Assembly: GCA_959600905.1 (NCBI GenBank)
Contig: CAUGNO010000005.1
Span: 1 to 64,000, forward strand
Origin: UMGS1975 sp959600905
Lineage (GTDB): Bacteria > Bacillota > Clostridia > Christensenellales > QAND01
Length of the DNA stretch: 64,000 nucleotides
Reading direction: 5' to 3'
The notes beneath the pieces were generated by a model that did not search any database, was not told the DNA's origin, and worked only from the letters and a program-made list of their open reading frames with translations. The position numbers and the translations under genes were made by a program. This document shows positions 60,515-64,000 of the stretch, piece by piece (the stretch's first letter is position 1; the number at the start of each line of letters is the position of its first letter).

Positions 60515-61798
60515 TTACACGCTGCCTTTCAGATAGGGCACGGTAAAGCCGCCGAACGGCATGACGTAAACATCCTGATCGGCAAAATCCACCGTTTGCA
60601 GCAAAGCGTCCAGAGAGGAAAAGGCTTGCAGGTGCATACGGCTGGCAATGGAAGGGTCGATCTCGGATAGCATCTTGACCCGGCAGCGGTCGATTTTCTC
60701 TACGGACGCATAGAAGATATAGCCGGCGATGGTAAACGCAGCGCGAAGGTCGCGATCCAGCGTGCCGGCATCCAGCGAATGGATCCAATCGAAAAAGTCC
60801 GGCGCGCCGCCGCCCTCCGGGCACTGGGCCAAAAAGACCATCGTGCCCCCCGGCTTTATCGCCTGGGCGGCATTCAACAGAGATTTGACGGCCTGGTAAA
60901 GATTCAGGTCCTTGGGATAGCCGCCGCAGGATACGACGACCACATCGGCCAGATGGCCGATGGGCAGGCCGAAGGCTTCGTGTACCAGGCGGCAGCTTTT
61001 TTCCCAGGCGGCGGCAAAATCGCCGCAGCACAGGGCGCAGTGCTGCCCTTCGGCGTTGGAAACGATGCTGATGCCAAAGACAGGATCGACAAACGAGGCG
61101 GCCTCCGCCATATCCTCGTGCACGGGGTTGTGCTGCAATTTGGCCATGCCGATGGTATCGGCCGAACGCGGCTCGGTTTCGTGCAGGCAGTGCAGATGGT
61201 TCTGCACGATGGTGCTCTTGGCGGAAACGCCGGGCAGGATGCTCTTGCGGCCGCCGCCAAAGCCGCTCATCAGGTGGTGTACGGTGCCGCTGATGACGAT
61301 GACCTTGCGGCCCACGCACAGCGGGTTTACCCGAACCTCTGTGCCGCGGGCGGTGGTGCCGACAAAAACGAGATCGTCTGCCATGCAGTCATGGTTGAAA
61401 ACGGCAAAGCGGGCGTAGACTTCCGGCGTGACGAGGGTTTTCAGCTCTTCCTCCGTCATGGGGCGGTGGGTGCCGAGCGCCACGAGGATGGCGATGTTTT
61501 CGCGCGGGATGCCGAGCGTCTCTGTCAGATACGAGGTGAGAAGGGATACGATTTGATCCTGCCGCATCCAAAAGCGGGTGATATCGCTGATGACGAGGGT
61601 GATTTTGTCTTCCGGGCAGAGCCGATCTTTCAGCGGGGCGCCGATGGCCCCGTCCGTGATGCCGTGCAGAAACGCCCGGGGCAGATCGCCTAGCGGGGGC
61701 AGGGGCGCGCCCTCTAAAACGCGGATGCTGCGCGCGTGTTCAATGGAAAGGGAAAGCTGCTCTTTCCCGTATTTGAAAGAAAAGCGTTGAGATGCCAT
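60515..61798 (-). CDS. LarA-family protein (nickel-pincer racemase-like, DUF2088)
   Basis: 427 residues with the two-domain LarA layout. SDITRFW and LGTHRPMTEEEL match the substrate and catalytic His region of lactate racemase, FNHDC and SGTVHHLMSGFGGGRKSILPG match the cofactor and His/Lys region, and a C-terminal domain follows. LarA uses the nickel-pincer nucleotide made by LarB, LarC and LarE; none of these is in the window. Family members also act on other 2-hydroxy acids. AGGAGG is 7 nt before the ATG at 61798. Confidence 0.87.
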   Translation of the reverse strand: MASQRFSFKYGKEQLSLSIEHARSIRVLEGAPLPPLGDLPRAFLHGITDGAIGAPLKDRLCPEDKITLVISDITRFWMRQDQIVSLLTSYLTETLGIPRENIAILVALGTHRPMTEEELKTLVTPEVYARFAVFNHDCMADDLVFVGTTARGTEVRVNPLCVGRKVIVISGTVHHLMSGFGGGRKSILPGVSAKSTIVQNHLHCLHETEPRSADTIGMAKLQHNPVHEDMAEAASFVDPVFGISIVSNAEGQHCALCCGDFAAAWEKSCRLVHEAFGLPIGHLADVVVVSCGGYPKDLNLYQAVKSLLNAAQAIKPGGTMVFLAQCPEGGGAPDFFDWIHSLDAGTLDRDLRAAFTIAGYIFYASVEKIDRCRVKMLSEIDPSIASRMHLQAFSSLDALLQTVDFADQDVYVMPFGGFTVPYLKGSV

Positions 61799-61830
61799 AC
61801 AAAGGCCTCCTACGATAGAATGACAGAAAA

Positions 61831-61883
61831 AGTATACCACCGGGCCGAACTTTCCTGCAAGACGGGGCAGCAGGTGGTATAAT
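61831..61883. promoter_or_regulatory. Divergent promoters sharing one -35 hexamer
   Basis: Rightward: CTGCAA (61855-61860), 17 nt, TATAAT (61878-61883) with extended TGG. Leftward: the same six bases read as TTGCAG, 18 nt, TATACT (61831-61836), also with extended TGG. The two -10 regions are arms of an inverted repeat TATACCACC/GGTGGTATA. Confidence 0.65.
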
Positions 61884-61915
61884 CTAAGAAACAGAGAAGG
61901 AAAGGAGCGGGGAAG

Positions 61916-62215
61916 ATGATAGAGCATATCCTGCTCTGGCAGTTTACAGAGCAGGCCAAGGCAGAGGGCGCGGCGGAAAAGCTGGCGTATTTGCAGCGGC
62001 GGTTTGCTGCGCTGCCCGGGCATATTGAGGGGCTGCATAGGCTGCGGCTGCTGCCCAATGTAAACGGCGGGCCGTATGACCTGGCGCTGATCGCAGAATT
62101 TGATTCGATGGAGGCGGTGCGGCGTTATCAGCAGCATCCCCTGCATTTGGATATCCAGCAGACGGCGAAAAGCTGGGTGACAGGCCGGGCGTGCGTGGAT
62201 GTCGAAATGCCGTAG
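61916..62215 (+). CDS. Dabb (stress-responsive alpha/beta barrel) domain protein
   Basis: 99 residues, one Dabb domain of the ferredoxin-like dimeric barrel type: IEHILLWQF at the start, PGHIEGLHRLRLLPNVNGGPYDLALIAEFDSMEAVRRYQQHP in the middle. Members act as small dimeric proteins in diverse pathways, and the role here is unknown. GGAGCGGGGAAG precedes the ATG. Divergent from the LarA-family gene. Confidence 0.88.
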   Translation: MIEHILLWQFTEQAKAEGAAEKLAYLQRRFAALPGHIEGLHRLRLLPNVNGGPYDLALIAEFDSMEAVRRYQQHPLHLDIQQTAKSWVTGRACVDVEMP

Positions 62216-62322
62216 AAGCGAGGCGGACGGCCGCGAAAAAGGAGGAAGGGCATTGCAAAGCGCGGCCCGCTGGGGTATGCTTTGCCAGGCCGGGAGAATT
62301 TAGGAAAAGAGGAAGGTTAACA

Positions 62323-64000
62323 GTGCAGACACTGAACAAAAAAGCATTGACGGAAAGGATTTGCGAAAATTTCGCAGGCCATAAAGAGGTATTTATGGCG
62401 GACGTGGGAAATTTTCTGAGAAAGGAACACATCGACTATAAGGAGCTGGGCTACAAAAAGCTGCGGGACCTGATGCAGGCGTTGGAATCGTTTACGCTGG
62501 AGGATCGCTTTGCGGACCCGGACAGCCCGCCGTATACGGTGGTATTTTTGCCGGAAAAAAGGGAGGAAAAAAGCGCCGCCCGCGACAAAGCGGCCCTTTC
62601 CAAGGCGCGGCAGAGCATTTTGCAGCACTTTGCCGGGCAGCAAACGGTGCTGATGGCGGATGTGGGCAACTATCTGCGTGCCCAGTGCGTGGATTATAAG
62701 GCGATGGGCTATGGAAAATTAAAGCTGTTTATGGAGGCGATGGAGGGCTTTGTGCTGGAGGATACCTATCCGGTGCCGGGCGCGGCGGCGGCCACGCTGG
62801 TGCATTTGCCAAAGGCCGCAAATACCCCGCCTAGGCATAAGCCGGAACGGGGCAAACCGGCGCAGGCGCCCGCCGAGCAGAAGCCGGCCACCCCGCCTGA
62901 GGACGGGCACAGGGGGCCTAGGCTGTTTGGCTTTGCGTACCTAGCGATGCCCAAGGTGAACGCGCTGGGCACGCTGAGCGGCGCGCACATCGTGCCGATG
63001 GAGTATCTGGTGGAGCGGTTTGAGCATATCCTTCCCACGCAGACGGAAAACGCGGCCTGGTTTGATACCGGGCTGACCTTTCGCAGCGCAGGGCGGCCGA
63101 TCTATGCGTATTTTGAGCGCAATTTGCGGCCGGGCGCTCTGCAGCCCTGGTACTTTGTGGATTTTAGGGAAAACCCCGCCGAACGGCCGCGCGCCGAGGT
63201 GCACAGGCAGGCCGAGCAAGCCGCCCTACATGGGCATAAGGGCCCCAAGCTGTTTGATTTTGCGTACCTGGCAATGCCCAAGATCAATACGCTGGGTGCG
63301 CTGTGCGGCACGCAGGTGAACCCGATGGAATACCTGACAAGGCGGTTTGACGAGGTGCTGCCCACCGAAACGGCGGAGGCGGCCTGGTTTGATACCGGCA
63401 TGGTATTTGCCGAGACGGGCCGGCCCATCTATGCGTTTTTTGAAAAGAACCTGCGGCCGGGCGCTTCGCAGCCCTGGTTTTTTGTGGATTTTCGGGAAAA
63501 CCCGGCCGAGGGCGGCGAAATGCAGCGGGTGCGGCGCGTGCAGCCCGGCAAGGCGCTGGAGGCGTTTGCGTACATGGGCGTTTGGAGCGAAACGCTGGAA
63601 ACCCTGGCCGATATGGCGCTGCCGGAAAACTGGGACTTTTTAACGGATAGCGGCGTGCCCAGCAAGGATAAGCAGCTTTTGCACAGCTATCTATGCTATA
63701 CGTTTTACCGTCTGCAAAGGCAGGGCAAGGTGGTGATGACCAAGGAGGAGGATTTTGCCGCGTTTAATACCGGCTTGGTGACCCCTTCCTATGACGATAT
63801 CTACGCCTGCTTTGACAGAAACCAGGGGGGCAGCAGCCCTTGGCAGCTGGCCGGCTTTTGCCGGGCGGGCGAGCGTGGGCTGGGCAAAAAGCTGACGGAA
63901 AAATTTAACCCGCTGCCCCAGGCCGCCACTTATTTTGAAAACCTGAAGGATGTTTTGTACGAGACGACGCTGACGCCCATTGTGGATTATCAGCATATCA
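62323..64000 (+). CDS. LOTUS (OST-HTH) and DUF3825 domain protein, 3' end outside the window
   Basis: The frame is open for 559 residues to the window end. Start GTG 62323 with AGAGGAAGG upstream. Two OST-HTH/LOTUS-like modules come first (residues about 5-60 and 95-150): MADVGNFLRKEHIDYKELGYKKL and MADVGNYLRAQCVDYKAMGYGKL. After a proline-rich linker come two short repeats (about 200-290 and 308-395) with FAYLAMPK and WFDTGL ... GRPIYA(Y/F)FE(R/K)NLRPG. From about 410 there is a fuller DUF3825 domain: FAYMGVW, ALPENWDFL, LCYTFYRLQRQGKV, FNTGLVTP and IYACFDRN. LOTUS domains bind RNA or G-quadruplexes in other proteins; the role here is unknown. Confidence 0.83.
   Translation, partial: MQTLNKKALTERICENFAGHKEVFMADVGNFLRKEHIDYKELGYKKLRDLMQALESFTLEDRFADPDSPPYTVVFLPEKREEKSAARDKAALSKARQSILQHFAGQQTVLMADVGNYLRAQCVDYKAMGYGKLKLFMEAMEGFVLEDTYPVPGAAAATLVHLPKAANTPPRHKPERGKPAQAPAEQKPATPPEDGHRGPRLFGFAYLAMPKVNALGTLSGAHIVPMEYLVERFEHILPTQTENAAWFDTGLTFRSAGRPIYAYFERNLRPGALQPWYFVDFRENPAERPRAEVHRQAEQAALHGHKGPKLFDFAYLAMPKINTLGALCGTQVNPMEYLTRRFDEVLPTETAEAAWFDTGMVFAETGRPIYAFFEKNLRPGASQPWFFVDFRENPAEGGEMQRVRRVQPGKALEAFAYMGVWSETLETLADMALPENWDFLTDSGVPSKDKQLLHSYLCYTFYRLQRQGKVVMTKEEDFAAFNTGLVTPSYDDIYACFDRNQGGSSPWQLAGFCRAGERGLGKKLTEKFNPLPQAATYFENLKDVLYETTLTPIVDYQHI

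Noticed and set aside
60779..61693. Long plus-strand open frame opposite the LarA-family gene
   Set aside because: It is fully antisense to a confident gene, has no ribosome binding site and no domain pattern.

Overview
The window looks like a chromosomal segment of a G+C-rich, low-sporulation-signal member of the Clostridia (Bacillota). The reasons are Firmicute-type control RNAs (two T-box leaders, one TPP riboswitch), strong AGGAGG-type ribosome binding sites, many GTG/TTG starts, sigma-A promoters, short U-tailed terminators, and gene sets typical of gut Clostridia (DUF4358/DHHW/MBOAT cassette, DUF885 lipoprotein, xPxTG surface proteins). I cannot name a genus.

Layout. 0-4 kb: a small YloV-C-like protein, then the conserved secG-rnr-smpB-ssrA block. 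4-9.5 kb: a non-coding stretch with a duplicated hairpin element, a large zinc-ribbon protein with an embedded nuclease fold, a MenC/N-acylamino-acid-racemase-like enolase, a small unknown protein and a macrodomain protein. 9.5-20 kb: a MarR/MATE operon, a CydDC-like ABC exporter pair, a DpnI homologue, a second MATE pump, a polytopic membrane protein and an alpha/beta hydrolase. 19.7-25.6 kb (minus strand): an apparently single operon SGNH hydrolase-DUF4358-MBOAT-DHHW-sigV-rsiV-PNPOx, headed by a promoter of the ECF type that such a sigma factor would read. 25.6-30.4 kb: MFS transporter, TVP38 protein, SdpI-like protein, a frameshifted acetyltransferase, CoA-disulfide reductase-rhodanese. 30.5-38.5 kb: Leu T-box then ilvBNCDA, and a DUF815 ATPase. 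38.5-46.7 kb: three surface proteins with xPxTG sorting signals and a DUF885 lipoprotein peptidase. 46.7-49.8 kb: copA (with a fused CopZ-like tail) and csoR. 49.8-51.0 kb: a ribbon-helix-helix gene divergent from a small gene, and a 583-bp non-coding element bounded by inverted repeats. 51.0-55.5 kb: TPP riboswitch, thiD-thiC-thiM-thiE and a HAD phosphatase. 55.9-60.5 kb: an AT-richer lipoprotein and a Trp-T-box-controlled ABC transporter operon ending in ridA. 60.5-64 kb: a LarA-family protein, a Dabb protein on a divergent promoter, and the 5' part of a LOTUS/DUF3825 protein that runs off the end.

How it fits together: the ilv and TrpX-type operons are controlled by uncharged tRNA, the thi operon by thiamine pyrophosphate, copper export by CsoR, and the envelope-modification operon probably by its own sigma factor. 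No rRNA, tRNA, CRISPR array, transposase or integrase was seen. The most promising unexplained items are the ten-zinc-ribbon nuclease protein next to ssrA, the sigma-factor-plus-O-acylation operon, the CopA protein with a retained internal CopZ start, the inverted-repeat-bounded element at 50.3-50.9 kb, and the LOTUS/DUF3825 protein.
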